Of a stretch of DNA of 64,000 nucleotides, positions 1 to 8,289 are shown piece by piece. The stretch is from an uncultured Eubacteriales bacterium (GTDB lineage Bacteria > Bacillota > Clostridia > Peptostreptococcales > Anaerovoracaceae), in the NCBI GenBank assembly GCA_900542295.1, contig UQNJ01000003.1:62001-126000 (forward strand). The letters are read 5' to 3'. Each line of letters opens with the position of its first letter. The stretch's first letter is position 1. The notes under the pieces were generated by a model. That model was not told the DNA's origin, did no database searches, and saw nothing but the letters and a program-made list of their open reading frames with translations. Both the position numbers and the translations under genes were made by a program.

Positions 1-224
1 GAGTAGTATTTTGCCCATATTACATATATAACAAGTTCAACAGCCCGGGGCTTACCTGTGTTAAGCTTGACGAAAAAATCGGATATAGGGATATAGGAAT
101 TATTACTAAGAAAAACGAATATAAGACGAGAGCATGCACATGCTTTCTTGATTATGCCACCGATGTGGACAAGTATGAGCATGTAATGAACAAGCTGCTT
201 TTCAGCGGCAATCCCTCCGACTGA
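1..224 (+). CDS. LysR-type regulator, C-terminal fragment (partial)
   Basis: An open frame runs in from the left edge (codons in phase with position 3) and stops at TGA 222-224, giving about 73 residues. The segment has the look of the end of a LysR substrate-binding domain: a short aromatic stretch (YYIYNKF), then a strand resembling VKLDEKIGYRDIGIITKK, then a closing helix with a CFLDYA core. This is a judgement from residue pattern only, because the HTH lies outside the window. LysR genes are often next to the enzymes they control, so the dehydrogenase 25 bp downstream is a plausible target. The alternative is another periplasmic-binding-like regulator. Confidence 0.55.
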   Translation, partial: VVFCPYYIYNKFNSPGLTCVKLDEKIGYRDIGIITKKNEYKTRACTCFLDYATDVDKYEHVMNKLLFSGNPSD

Positions 225-249
225 TTATTACTGATTGAGGAGAAGAAAA

Positions 250-1341
250 ATGAAAGGTAAAATTGTTTTTTTTGAAGGAGAAAAAAAATTCGGATTTGCA
301 GAAGAGATTCTGCCGAAAGTTGAAGATGGTGCAGTTCTGACTAAAGTACTTTGTACCAACATATGTGGTTCCGACATAAAGAACTGGAAAGGCACATCGT
401 CTGTCGGAATGGGAGATAAGCCTACATGTCAAGGTCATGAGTTTGTCGGAGAAATTTTTGAACTTGGAAAAGGTGTTGAAACTGACAGCATGGGACAGCC
501 CGTAAAAGTAGGAGACAGAATAGTAGCCCCTTATTTTATAACATGCGGCGAATGTAAAGCCTGCAAGGCAGGGCGATATGATCTTTGTGAAAATGCATAT
601 ATACATCTTGGAAACAATCCGTCTGAATGGCCTCACTTCGGAGGAACCTTTGCCTCTCATTATTATATTTATCCCGAGCAGATGTTTTATAAGGTGCCTG
701 ACAGCGTGCCAAATGAGCTTGCGGTCGGTGTAAACTGTGCTTTTTCTCAGGTGTATTACGGTCTTGAAAGAGCAAACTTGAAATCGGGAGAAACTTTGCT
801 GATTCAGGGCGCAGGCGGTCTCGGACTTTATGCTTCGGCTATAGCAAAGGAAAAGGGCGCAAAAGTGATTCTCATGGATGGTGTAAAAGAAAGACTTGAA
901 CTTGCTGAAAAATTTGGAGCTGATTATACTGTAAATATCTCAGAAATAAGTGATCTCGGAGAGAGAGAGAACCTTGTAAAAAAACTTACCAACGGAGATG
1001 GAGCAGATGTGGCTCTCGAGGTTACAGGATTTGCAGGGGCTTTTGAAGAAGGTATCAGACACCTTGGAATTATGGGAAGATATGTAGTTATCGGAATAAA
1101 TTCCACGGCAGTAAATGCTGTTATTTCTCCCGGATATATAACAAGAAAAGCACTTACCGTTTATGGCGTAGTCAGGTATCTGCCTGAGTACATACATAAA
1201 TCTTTAAAATTCCTCGAAAAATATCAGGACAAGTATCCTTTTAAAGACTTTTCGGAAAGAAAATTCAGCCTTGATGAAATTGGAGAGGCATTGCAGATGT
1301 CAGCCGACAGAAAGATAACAAGAGCTATAATAATCCCATAA
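250..1341 (+). CDS. Zinc-dependent medium-chain alcohol dehydrogenase
   Basis: A 363-residue MDR-superfamily dehydrogenase that oxidises or reduces an alcohol/carbonyl with NAD(P). Catalytic zinc ligands are visible as Cys39 (ICGSD) and His63-Glu64 (GHEF); the structural zinc lobe has Cys99, Cys102, Cys105 and Cys113; the Rossmann loop GAGGLG is at 187-192. The ATG at 250 is chosen because GAGGAGA lies 6-8 bases upstream; an in-frame TTG at 235 falls inside that ribosome binding site. Substrate cannot be read from sequence. It resembles sorbitol/threonine-type and cyclic-alcohol dehydrogenases. It follows a probable LysR regulator and ends at its own hairpin terminator, so it may be expressed alone. 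Confidence 0.88.
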   Translation: MKGKIVFFEGEKKFGFAEEILPKVEDGAVLTKVLCTNICGSDIKNWKGTSSVGMGDKPTCQGHEFVGEIFELGKGVETDSMGQPVKVGDRIVAPYFITCGECKACKAGRYDLCENAYIHLGNNPSEWPHFGGTFASHYYIYPEQMFYKVPDSVPNELAVGVNCAFSQVYYGLERANLKSGETLLIQGAGGLGLYASAIAKEKGAKVILMDGVKERLELAEKFGADYTVNISEISDLGERENLVKKLTNGDGADVALEVTGFAGAFEEGIRHLGIMGRYVVIGINSTAVNAVISPGYITRKALTVYGVVRYLPEYIHKSLKFLEKYQDKYPFKDFSERKFSLDEIGEALQMSADRKITRAIIIP

Positions 1342-1358
1342 GTGTTGAACCGCACTGG

Positions 1359-1397
1359 CTGCCGTTTCATGTTATTGAAACGGCAGTCTGTATTTTT
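1359..1397 (+). terminator. Rho-independent terminator after the alcohol dehydrogenase
   Basis: Ten-base-pair perfect stem CTGCCGTTTC / GAAACGGCAG (1359-1368 with 1377-1386), an 8-nt loop, and a T-rich tail ending in six T residues a few bases later. Confidence 0.8.
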
Positions 1398-1436
1398 TGC
1401 AGCAAAAAATTTCGGATTATTTTTTAAGGTGAAAAG

Positions 1437-1448
1437 CCGACATGTCGG
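1437..1448. repeat. 12-bp perfect palindrome upstream of the DD-carboxypeptidase
   Basis: CCGACATGTCGG is fully self-complementary and sits about 120 bp upstream of the carboxypeptidase start, flanked by A- and T-rich runs. It could be an operator. Each arm also holds a TGTCGG that resembles a Spo0A box (TGTCGAA) with one or two changes. No direct evidence for either reading. Confidence 0.3.
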
Positions 1449-1565
1449 TAAAAAAGAGTTGTAAAGCGGCAAAATATTCATATGCATGAAGGTGGTTCAG
1501 TGCATATTTTGAGTCTTTGTACATATATTTTAGAGACCATATATGTAGAAAGGACGGCGCTTTTT

Positions 1566-2885
1566 ATGAAGCTGAGGAAACGACGGGAAACAGCAGATGT
1601 AAGATGTGATGCAGATGAAAAAAAACATAGAACCGGAAAATCTGAACAAGGCTCGGGTCTTTTAAAGTACAAAAGAAAAATATTTGTTACCGTATTGGGC
1701 TGTGCAGCAGTTCTGGGTGCATGTGCAGGAATTGCCGGAAACCTGCCCAAGCACGAGCCTTTAGAACTTGAGACTGTAAATGACGATGTAAAGCAGCAGA
1801 ATGAGACGGAACCCTTTGAAGTTGCTGCAAAAGCCGCTGTTTTGATAGATGCGGATACAGGAAGTGTTTTGTTTCAGCAAAATGCTCATGAGGAACTGCC
1901 TCTTGCTTCGGTAACGAAAGTGATGACAATGCTTTTAGTTATGGATTCTGTGGATTCAGGTAAAATCACACTTGACGATGAAGTGACAATTTCACAACGG
2001 GCAGCATCTATGGGTGGAAGCCAGATGTATATGGAAGCAGGAGAAACACATACGGTAAGCGAACTGCTCAAGGGGGTGGCGATGGCAAGTGCAAATGACG
2101 GTTGCGTTGCTTTAGCTGAATATGTTGCAGGCAGTGAAGAAATTTTTGTTGAGAAGATGAATGAAAAGGCAAAAGAGCTGGGAATGAGAGACAGCCATTT
2201 TGTTAATACCAACGGGCTTCCTGTGGCAGAACATTATTCGAGCGCATATGATATATCGATAATGTCTAAAGAATTATACAAATATGATGAAATAAGAAAG
2301 TGGTTTACAACATGGCAGGACAATATAACTGTGGGTCTGCCCGGAAAAGAAAAAGAGTTTGGACTTACCAACACAAATAAACTTATAAAGCAATATCAGG
2401 GGTGCGATGGAATAAAGACAGGATTTACAAGTGATGCGGGCTACTGCCTTTCGGCATCTGCTTCAAGGGGAGATACTAAACTGATAGCAGTTGCTTTGGG
2501 ATGTGAAACTGCTGATATAAGGAATAAGGAAATCAGCAAGATTTTAGATTACGGATTTGCGTCATATGAGACTTATGTAGTTGCGGAAAAGGGAACTTAT
2601 ATGGAGGAACTTGATGTGGAGAGAGGAAATCCGCAAAAGGTTAAAGCAGTTGCCGACAGAAGGATAACTGTACTTACTGAAAAAGGCAGTTCCGGAAATA
2701 TCAAAACAAAAGTGATCATAAAAGATAAGATAGAACTGCCGTTAGCAAAGGGAGATGAAATAGGAAAACTCCGTGTGTATAACGGCGATGAAAAGGTGGG
2801 AGAATACACCCTTGTTGCTGACAGCGATGTGAAAAAAGCATCCTTTAAACAGCTTGTGTCGAGACTATTTAAAAAGATATTTTAA
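1566..2885 (+). CDS. D-alanyl-D-alanine carboxypeptidase (PBP5/DacF family)
   Basis: A 439-residue low-molecular-mass penicillin-binding protein that trims the terminal D-Ala from peptidoglycan stem peptides at the outer face of the membrane. The three active-site motifs are present: SVTK (Ser115, Lys118), SAN (Ser175-Asn177) and KTG (284-286). A basic cytoplasmic N-terminus is followed by one hydrophobic segment (about 38-57) that acts as signal or anchor. A beta-rich PBP5 C-terminal domain follows the catalytic domain, and the end (SRLFKKIF) suits an amphipathic membrane helix. ATG 1566 is preferred because AGAAAGGA precedes it; an ATG 28 codons earlier has no ribosome binding site. Position next to spoIIGA suggests a sporulation role like DacF or DacB, but this is inference. 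Confidence 0.88.
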   Translation: MKLRKRRETADVRCDADEKKHRTGKSEQGSGLLKYKRKIFVTVLGCAAVLGACAGIAGNLPKHEPLELETVNDDVKQQNETEPFEVAAKAAVLIDADTGSVLFQQNAHEELPLASVTKVMTMLLVMDSVDSGKITLDDEVTISQRAASMGGSQMYMEAGETHTVSELLKGVAMASANDGCVALAEYVAGSEEIFVEKMNEKAKELGMRDSHFVNTNGLPVAEHYSSAYDISIMSKELYKYDEIRKWFTTWQDNITVGLPGKEKEFGLTNTNKLIKQYQGCDGIKTGFTSDAGYCLSASASRGDTKLIAVALGCETADIRNKEISKILDYGFASYETYVVAEKGTYMEELDVERGNPQKVKAVADRRITVLTEKGSSGNIKTKVIIKDKIELPLAKGDEIGKLRVYNGDEKVGEYTLVADSDVKKASFKQLVSRLFKKIF

Positions 2886-2983
2886 TGAATGGGGACAGAT
2901 GGCCTTCTTATTGCGTTAAAAACATGAAAATACATACTAAAGAAAAAAATCTGTTAAAAAACAGGCAAGGGGGCTGTTTTATA

Positions 2984-3244
2984 ATGACAAAAGAATATCT
3001 TATGGCATTTTCGTCGTTTTATAAGGCATCTTATGCATTGGATATATTAAGTGAAGCAGGTATAAGGGCGGTTATAAGAAGACTGCCGCAGGAACTTTTG
3101 AGATCGTGCGGAACGGGAATTTATCTTGAAACGGATTCGCTGGGTGAAGTTTTGAAAGTTCTTGAAATGCGGCAGATAAGTACGAGGGGGATTTATGAAA
3201 TTGTCAGCGGAGAAAAAGGCGGCAGAAGTTACAATAAAATATAA
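2984..3244 (+). CDS. DUF3343 domain protein (putative Se/S carrier-like)
   Basis: An 86-residue protein matching the DUF3343 pattern: an N-terminal strand (YLMAFSSFYKA), a helix, a second strand (AVIRRLPQEL) and the conserved RSCGTGI segment with one cysteine. Family members are small ferredoxin-fold proteins proposed to carry sulfur or selenium through that cysteine, often beside cysteine desulfurases; no such partner is adjacent here. ATG 2984 is chosen because AAGGGGG lies upstream; the frame stays open to 2885 but has no ribosome binding site there. It follows the carboxypeptidase by 98 bp, probably co-transcribed. Confidence 0.7.
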   Translation: MTKEYLMAFSSFYKASYALDILSEAGIRAVIRRLPQELLRSCGTGIYLETDSLGEVLKVLEMRQISTRGIYEIVSGEKGGRSYNKI

Positions 3245-3301
3245 TCAGATAATATAAGCCTTTAGCTGTATTTAAAAATTAATTTTATAAGTATGTGAAT
3301 T

Positions 3302-3333
3302 GGCTCCGGAGAATATCGGCTTCGGAGCCTTTT
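3302..3333 (+). terminator. Terminator before spoIIGA
   Basis: Stem GGCTCCG / CGGAGCC (3302-3308 with 3323-3329), 14-nt loop, then TTTT. It separates the DUF3343 unit from the sporulation operon. Confidence 0.65.
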
Positions 3334-3454
3334 CGTATGAGTGAAACCGGGAGAGCGGCGGTCCGCCTGATTTTGTTGCAGAATATAAAATATAAAGTTT
3401 TTTGTATTTCAATATGTTTTGATTATTACAAAAAAATTTTTAATAACAGCAGGA

Positions 3455-3461
3455 TTCGACA
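3455..3461 (-). promoter_or_regulatory. Spo0A box upstream of spoIIGA
   Basis: TTCGACA is the exact reverse complement of the consensus 0A box TGTCGAA and lies 46 bp upstream of the spoIIGA start in an AT-rich stretch. In Bacillus subtilis spoIIG is activated by Spo0A~P, so position and gene order agree. A seven-base match alone is weak; the context is what supports it. Confidence 0.55.
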
Positions 3462-3506
3462 TATTTTTAGAATACAGTGATGTATTATAAAAAGGCGAGG
3501 TGAGAG

Positions 3507-4322
3507 ATGGTTATATACGGAGAATATTTATTCATTGAGAACTTCGTTGCAGGGATTTTTCTGATAATTATGACAGCGAGACTTACAGGTCAAAAACCTG
3601 CTGCAATACGTATAATTATGGGAGCTTTTCTGTGTGGAATCAGTGGATTTATAATATTTTTACCTGCGAGCGGTGTCTTGTCATCGGTTCTTCGTGTTGC
3701 GGCATGTTTCGCATGCGTAGCTTCGGTTTTCGGCATAAAGGACATTGTAAAGACAGCGGGGCTGTTTCTTATACTGACATTTGCCAGCGCCGGCGGAGTT
3801 ATGATGCTTCTGCTGTGGCGTAAGACGCCTGTTATTTCGCATCAGGGGATAATATACATGGATGCGCTGACATATCTGAGGCTTCTGTGCTTCGGAATAC
3901 TTATTTTTGGATTTGTATACTGGTTTGTAAAGCTCATAAGAAGATACGGCCGTGATATAGCCATAAAAGGAAAGGTGTGTTTTATTATAGATGGCAAAAG
4001 CTACTTTTTCAGGGCTTTTGTAGATTCGGGGAACTGTCTTAAAGAACCTCTGACAGGCAAGCCTGTGATTCTTTTGGACAGAAAAGGCGCTTCAAGATTG
4101 CCTTTCAAGGCTGAAAATATGCCGAGTAGGTACAGATTGATTCCATACAGGTCTGTAGGCGTTAAGTCAGGCAGTCTTGAAGCAGTTAGAACAGATAGGA
4201 TAATTTTCGGAGAGCATATATTTGACGGCGGTTATATAGCTTTTTATGAAGGTGATTTTGATGATTTTGAAGTGCTGATGAGCAGAGAGTTTTTAGAGGG
4301 AGGGGTTCTTCATAATGTATAA
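3507..4322 (+). CDS. spoIIGA: Pro-sigma-E processing peptidase SpoIIGA
   Basis: A 271-residue membrane aspartic protease of sporulation that cleaves the pro-sequence from sigma-E in the mother cell once signalled by SpoIIR from the forespore. The first half holds about five hydrophobic segments. The soluble second half carries the aspartate motif FVDSGNCL with Asp173 as the predicted catalytic residue, followed by EPLTGKPVIL as in the family. Length is close to the usual 270-310. The ribosome binding site GAGGTGAGAG precedes ATG 3507. The end overlaps sigE by 8 nt, the normal spoIIG arrangement, so the protease and its substrate are translated together. An upstream 0A box fits control by Spo0A. 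Confidence 0.95.
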   Translation: MVIYGEYLFIENFVAGIFLIIMTARLTGQKPAAIRIIMGAFLCGISGFIIFLPASGVLSSVLRVAACFACVASVFGIKDIVKTAGLFLILTFASAGGVMMLLLWRKTPVISHQGIIYMDALTYLRLLCFGILIFGFVYWFVKLIRRYGRDIAIKGKVCFIIDGKSYFFRAFVDSGNCLKEPLTGKPVILLDRKGASRLPFKAENMPSRYRLIPYRSVGVKSGSLEAVRTDRIIFGEHIFDGGYIAFYEGDFDDFEVLMSREFLEGGVLHNV

Positions 4323-5049
4323 AGTTTTCGGGTTTTCGCCTACAATAACATTTGAACGGATGATAAAACGGCTCAAGGCATTGATAACCGGAAAAATAAG
4401 AAATATTTTTTACATAGGTGGAAGCGATGTGCTTCCGCCGCCTCTTGACAGAGATGAAGAAAGTCGCCTTTTGGCAGAATATGCAGCAGGCAGTATGGAC
4501 GCCAGAAGCATACTGATAGAAAGAAATTTGAGACTTGTTGTTTATATATCCAAAAAATTTGAAAATGCGGGAGTAAATGTGGAGGATCTTATTTCCATAG
4601 GAACGATAGGGCTGATAAAGGCTGTAAATACCTTTAAACCGGAGAAAAATATCAAGTTGGCGACATATGCTTCAAGGTGCATAGAAAATGAAATATTGAT
4701 GTATCTCAGAAGAAATACAAAGATTAAAAGCGAAGTGAGTCTTGATGAACCTTTGAATGTGGACTGGGACGGAAATGAACTGTTGCTTTCGGATATATTG
4801 GGAACTGAAAATGACACTGTATATCACAGACTTGAAGACGAAGTCAACAGGACTCTTCTGTATGGAGCTATGAACAAGCTGGAGCCGAGGGAGAAAGAAC
4901 TGATGGAGATGAGATTCGGTCTCAGAAGCGGCAAAGAAATGACTCAGAAGGAGGTTGCCGATAAATTGGGGATTTCACAATCCTACATATCACGTCTTGA
5001 AAAAAGAATAATATCCAGACTTCAAAAGGAAATAAGAAAACTGGGCTGA
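4315..5049 (+). CDS. sigE: RNA polymerase sporulation sigma-E factor precursor
   Basis: A 244-residue early mother-cell sigma factor made as an inactive precursor. The N-terminal pro-sequence runs to about residue 33 and is followed by YIGGSDVLPPPL, which corresponds to the SpoIIGA cleavage region of Bacillus sigma-E. Region 2 (RNLRLVVYISKKFENAG, DLISIGTIGLIKAV, KLATYASRCIENEILM) and region 4 with its helix-turn-helix (QKEVADKLGISQSYISRLEKR) are complete. It overlaps spoIIGA by 8 nt. Unlike sigK further along, it keeps the pro-sequence and has its protease gene next to it, so normal activation by cleavage is expected. Confidence 0.96.
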   Translation: MYKVFGFSPTITFERMIKRLKALITGKIRNIFYIGGSDVLPPPLDRDEESRLLAEYAAGSMDARSILIERNLRLVVYISKKFENAGVNVEDLISIGTIGLIKAVNTFKPEKNIKLATYASRCIENEILMYLRRNTKIKSEVSLDEPLNVDWDGNELLLSDILGTENDTVYHRLEDEVNRTLLYGAMNKLEPREKELMEMRFGLRSGKEMTQKEVADKLGISQSYISRLEKRIISRLQKEIRKLG

Positions 5050-5064
5050 GGTGTGCCCGATTAC

Positions 5065-5094
5065 AAATTGCCACACTTCTAAATTGCCATACTT
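5065..5094 (+). repeat. Direct repeat in the sigE-sigG gap
   Basis: AAATTGCCACACTT (5065-5078) and AAATTGCCATACTT (5081-5094) are 14-mers with one difference and a 16-bp period, placed about 75-100 bp upstream of sigG. Possible regulatory site for sigG, or chance duplication. I could not find a convincing sigma-F/sigma-G promoter in the gap. Confidence 0.5.
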
Positions 5095-5167
5095 TGACAT
5101 ACATAAGCCTTAAATCACAAGTACATAACTAAAATTAAAATATTTGTGAATGGGATGGGTATGTATT

Positions 5168-5941
5168 ATGGCGAATAAAGTCGAAATATGCGGTGTTGAC
5201 ACTTCCAAACTGCCTATATATAAAGAGGCACAGATGACAGAAATGTTAAAGAAGATAAAGGATGGGGACAATTCTGTCAGAGATATATTCATAAAAGGCA
5301 ATCTCAGACTGGTGCTGAGTGTAATTCAGCGTTTTGCCAACAGAGGAGAAAATCCGGACGATTTGTTTCAGGTTGGATGTATAGGTCTGATCAAAGCCCT
5401 CGATAATTTTGACATGAGTCACGGTGTGAAGTTTTCGACTTATGCGGTGCCTATGATAATAGGAGAAGTACGAAGATATTTGCGTGACAACAATTCAATA
5501 AGAGTCTCCCGTTCTTTAAGAGATCTGGCATATAAGTCTCTGCAAGCCAAAGAAGTTCTTGCAAGAAGTCTTCAAAGGGAACCTACTGTAACGGAAATAG
5601 CAGCTTCAATGGAAGTAAGCCGTGAGGATGTGGTAACAGCACTTGAATCCATACAGGAACCTGTATCTCTTTTTGAACCTGTTTTTCATGATGACGGTGA
5701 TGCGATTTATGTTATGGATCAAGTTTCAGACACTAAAAATACCGATACTAAATGGATTGAGAATATATCTCTTTCAGAGGCAATGGACAAGCTCAGCCCG
5801 AGAGAAAAACATATTCTTAACATCCGTTTTTTTGAAGGCAAGACGCAGATGGAGGTTGCAAAGGAAATAGGCATTTCACAGGCACAGGTAAGCAGACTTG
5901 AAAAAAATGCACTTTCGTCTATGAGAAAGGAGCTTAGATGA
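5168..5941 (+). CDS. sigG: RNA polymerase sporulation sigma-G factor
   Basis: A 257-residue late forespore sigma factor. The N-terminus NKVEICGVDTSKLP is the hallmark of sigma-G, followed by region 2 (GNLRLVLSVIQRFANRGENPDDLFQVGCIGL, seen in two adjoining blocks), FSTYAVPMIIGEVRRYLRDNN, region 3, and the region 4 helix-turn-helix (MEVAKEIGISQAQVSRLEK). Start 5168 (MANKVEIC) matches the family's N-terminus better than the ATG six codons upstream. The 118-bp gap after sigE is typical of spoIIGA-sigE-sigG loci, where sigG has its own forespore promoter besides read-through. Confidence 0.96.
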   Translation: MANKVEICGVDTSKLPIYKEAQMTEMLKKIKDGDNSVRDIFIKGNLRLVLSVIQRFANRGENPDDLFQVGCIGLIKALDNFDMSHGVKFSTYAVPMIIGEVRRYLRDNNSIRVSRSLRDLAYKSLQAKEVLARSLQREPTVTEIAASMEVSREDVVTALESIQEPVSLFEPVFHDDGDAIYVMDQVSDTKNTDTKWIENISLSEAMDKLSPREKHILNIRFFEGKTQMEVAKEIGISQAQVSRLEKNALSSMRKELR

Positions 5942-6038
5942 CAGCTGAGGACTGTTAAAATGATATAAAAAATACGGCTGTAAACATTGATGTATTTTGT
6001 ATACATGGGTATTTGACAGAAATTTTACAAAGAATAGC

Positions 6039-6068
6039 TTGCCCATATGACACCTTACTATGTATAAT
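6039..6068 (+). promoter_or_regulatory. Sigma-A-type promoter for the 5'-nucleotidase gene
   Basis: A perfect -10 TATAAT (6063-6068) is preceded 18 bp upstream by TTGCCC (6039-6044), a 4/6 match to the -35. The start codon is 48 bp downstream of the -10, with GAAAGGAGA as ribosome binding site. Confidence 0.6.
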
Positions 6069-6115
6069 GTTAGATAAAGCCATAACAAAACACCTATTTT
6101 GAAAGGAGAAACAAA

Positions 6116-8152
6116 ATGAAAAGTAGGACTAAGCGTTGGTTAAGTATACTTGTAGTATTTTGTATGCTTTTTACTCTGGCGGTGCCTATGTCAGCAGCAG
6201 CACAGACAGAAGATATAACAATACTTTATACTAACGATGTGCATACTTATATCGACAACGGAAATGTTACGGATGATAATGGACAGGAACATATTGCGTG
6301 GAGTTATTCAAGATTGGCAGCGCTTAAGGATAGTTTTGGAGAGAATGCTCTGCTTGTAGATGCAGGGGATCATATCCAGGGTACTGCCTATGGCTCGATG
6401 GATCAAGGCAGAAACATCATAAAAATGATGGAAACAGCAGGATACGATCTTGCAACTCTCGGTAATCATGAATTTGATTACGGTATGCTGAGAGCATTGG
6501 ATGTTGCTCAGAATAGTGCATTTCCTTATGTTTCATGTAATTTTTACAATGAAAAAGACGGCGTAAGAGGAACTAATGTACTTGACAGCTATAAGATATT
6601 TGAAAAAGACGGAGTTAAAATTGCTTTTGTAGGAGTTACTACTCCTGAATCATTTACAAAGTCAACTCCTTCATATTTCCAAGATGAAAACGGAAAATAT
6701 ATCTATGGAATTGCCGGAGGAACAGACGGCAGAGCACTCTATGATGATGTGCAAAAGGCTATAGACGAGGCTAAGGCGGAAGGTGCAGATTATATTATCG
6801 GTTTGGGACATCTGGGACTGGATACAGGCTCGGCTCCTTGGAGATCTACAGATGTCATAGCAAATACTGCCGGATTTGACGCTTTTATAGACGGACATTC
6901 ACACAGTACGGTAATCGGTCAGGAAGTTAAGGATAAAGGCGGTAATGATGTTCTTTTAACCCAGTCAGGCTCATATCTGGGAGCAGTGGGTAAGATGACC
7001 ATTACAGCAGACGGAGAAATCACTACAGAACTAATAAACTATGCCGATGGTGTTGAAAGAGATGCAGACGTTGCAGCTATAGAAAACAACTGGATGGCAG
7101 AAATCGAAGAAAAGCTGGGAGTAGTAATAGGAAAGGCTGAGGTTGTTTTTGACAACTATGATAAAGACGGCAACCGTTTAGTTCGCAAGCAAGAAACAAA
7201 TACCGGCGACTTTGCGGCAGACGCACTTTATTATTTGTTTGACAACATGGATTTGGATGTTGATGTTGCCGTCATGAACGGAGGCGGAGTAAGGAATAAA
7301 GCCGTTACAGGCGAACTTTCCTATCTTGATTGTAAATCAATACATACTTTCGGAAATGTGGCATGTTTACAGACAGTTACAGGACAGCAGATTCTTGATG
7401 CGCTGGAATGGGGTGCAAAGGATTATCCTACAGAATGCGGCGGATTCCTTCATGTATCGGGGTTGACTTATGAAATAAATCCTTATATAGAATCAACAGT
7501 GCAGAAAGATGAAAAGGGCGTATGGACAGGTGGCCCTACAGGTGAATACAGAGTAAGAAACGTAAAGATTTACGATAAGGAAAGCGGCAGCTATCAGCCT
7601 ATCGATTTAAATGCAAAATATAATCTTGCAGGATACAACTATACTCTTCGTGACCTGGGAGATGGATTTGCAATGTTTGACGGTGCAGTAAATGTTCTTG
7701 ACTATGTAATGGAAGACTACATGGTACTGGCCAATTATATCGAATCATTCCCTATAGACGAAGCAACAGGATTGCACACAATAACAGCATATAATTCTCC
7801 TTACGGCGAAGTTACGGGAGAGGGACGTATATCTGTTAAGTGCAGCCATGATGTGGAAGATGCGGCAGTTACGGGAGCAATTAAGCCTACATGCACTGAA
7901 GACGGATATACCGGTGATAAAGTTTGTCCTACATGCAAAGAAGAAATCAAGGGCGAAGTAATAAAAGCTCTCGGTCATGAGTACAAAGACGGAAAATGTA
8001 TAAGATGCGGAGTTGCTCAGACGGCAGGTTCACAGCAGACAACTCCTGAAACAGGTGATAACAGTCATATGGGAATGTACTTGATGGCAATGATACTTGC
8101 ATCAGCATGTATTGCAGGTGTAACAAAAGTAGTTAAAAAAGAAGAACAATAA
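6116..8152 (+). CDS. Cell-surface 5'-nucleotidase / 2',3'-cyclic phosphodiesterase family
   Basis: A 678-residue exported metallophosphoesterase that would release phosphate and nucleosides from extracellular nucleotides. It has a signal peptide (about 1-30, hydrophobic core then AAAQ), then the calcineurin-like motifs: TNDVH (39-43), DAGDH (82-86), GNHEF (116-120), and GHSHS (260-264). The 5'-nucleotidase C-terminal domain follows (VAVMNGGGVRN, LSYLD). After about residue 575 come two CxxC pairs in a module with GHEYKDGKCIRCG, a pattern seen in clostridial surface proteins. The end is TPETG (643-647), a hydrophobic helix and KK, which looks like a sortase-type sorting signal. A terminator follows directly, so it is probably monocistronic. 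Confidence 0.9.
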   Translation: MKSRTKRWLSILVVFCMLFTLAVPMSAAAQTEDITILYTNDVHTYIDNGNVTDDNGQEHIAWSYSRLAALKDSFGENALLVDAGDHIQGTAYGSMDQGRNIIKMMETAGYDLATLGNHEFDYGMLRALDVAQNSAFPYVSCNFYNEKDGVRGTNVLDSYKIFEKDGVKIAFVGVTTPESFTKSTPSYFQDENGKYIYGIAGGTDGRALYDDVQKAIDEAKAEGADYIIGLGHLGLDTGSAPWRSTDVIANTAGFDAFIDGHSHSTVIGQEVKDKGGNDVLLTQSGSYLGAVGKMTITADGEITTELINYADGVERDADVAAIENNWMAEIEEKLGVVIGKAEVVFDNYDKDGNRLVRKQETNTGDFAADALYYLFDNMDLDVDVAVMNGGGVRNKAVTGELSYLDCKSIHTFGNVACLQTVTGQQILDALEWGAKDYPTECGGFLHVSGLTYEINPYIESTVQKDEKGVWTGGPTGEYRVRNVKIYDKESGSYQPIDLNAKYNLAGYNYTLRDLGDGFAMFDGAVNVLDYVMEDYMVLANYIESFPIDEATGLHTITAYNSPYGEVTGEGRISVKCSHDVEDAAVTGAIKPTCTEDGYTGDKVCPTCKEEIKGEVIKALGHEYKDGKCIRCGVAQTAGSQQTTPETGDNSHMGMYLMAMILASACIAGVTKVVKKEEQ

Positions 8153-8176
8153 AGCTAAATAAGCAAATTTGATTAC

Positions 8177-8211
8177 AAAAGCGGATATGAAATGGTTCAT
8201 GTCCGCTTTTT
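8177..8211 (+). terminator. Terminator after the 5'-nucleotidase
   Basis: Fifteen-pair stem AAAAGCGGATATGAA / TTCATGTCCGCTTTT with one T-G wobble and a 5-nt loop, ending in a T run. Strong intrinsic terminator. Confidence 0.88.
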
Positions 8212-8289
8212 ACTTGAAAAATACTACTCTTTGTGATTAAATATAAAGAGCAGACAGTAAGAGCTGCGGTTGATTTTTAGGAGGGCAAG

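Noticed and set aside
3295..3480. 61-codon ORF before spoIIGA
   Set aside because: It covers a terminator hairpin and the Spo0A box region, and lacks a ribosome binding site and any protein pattern.
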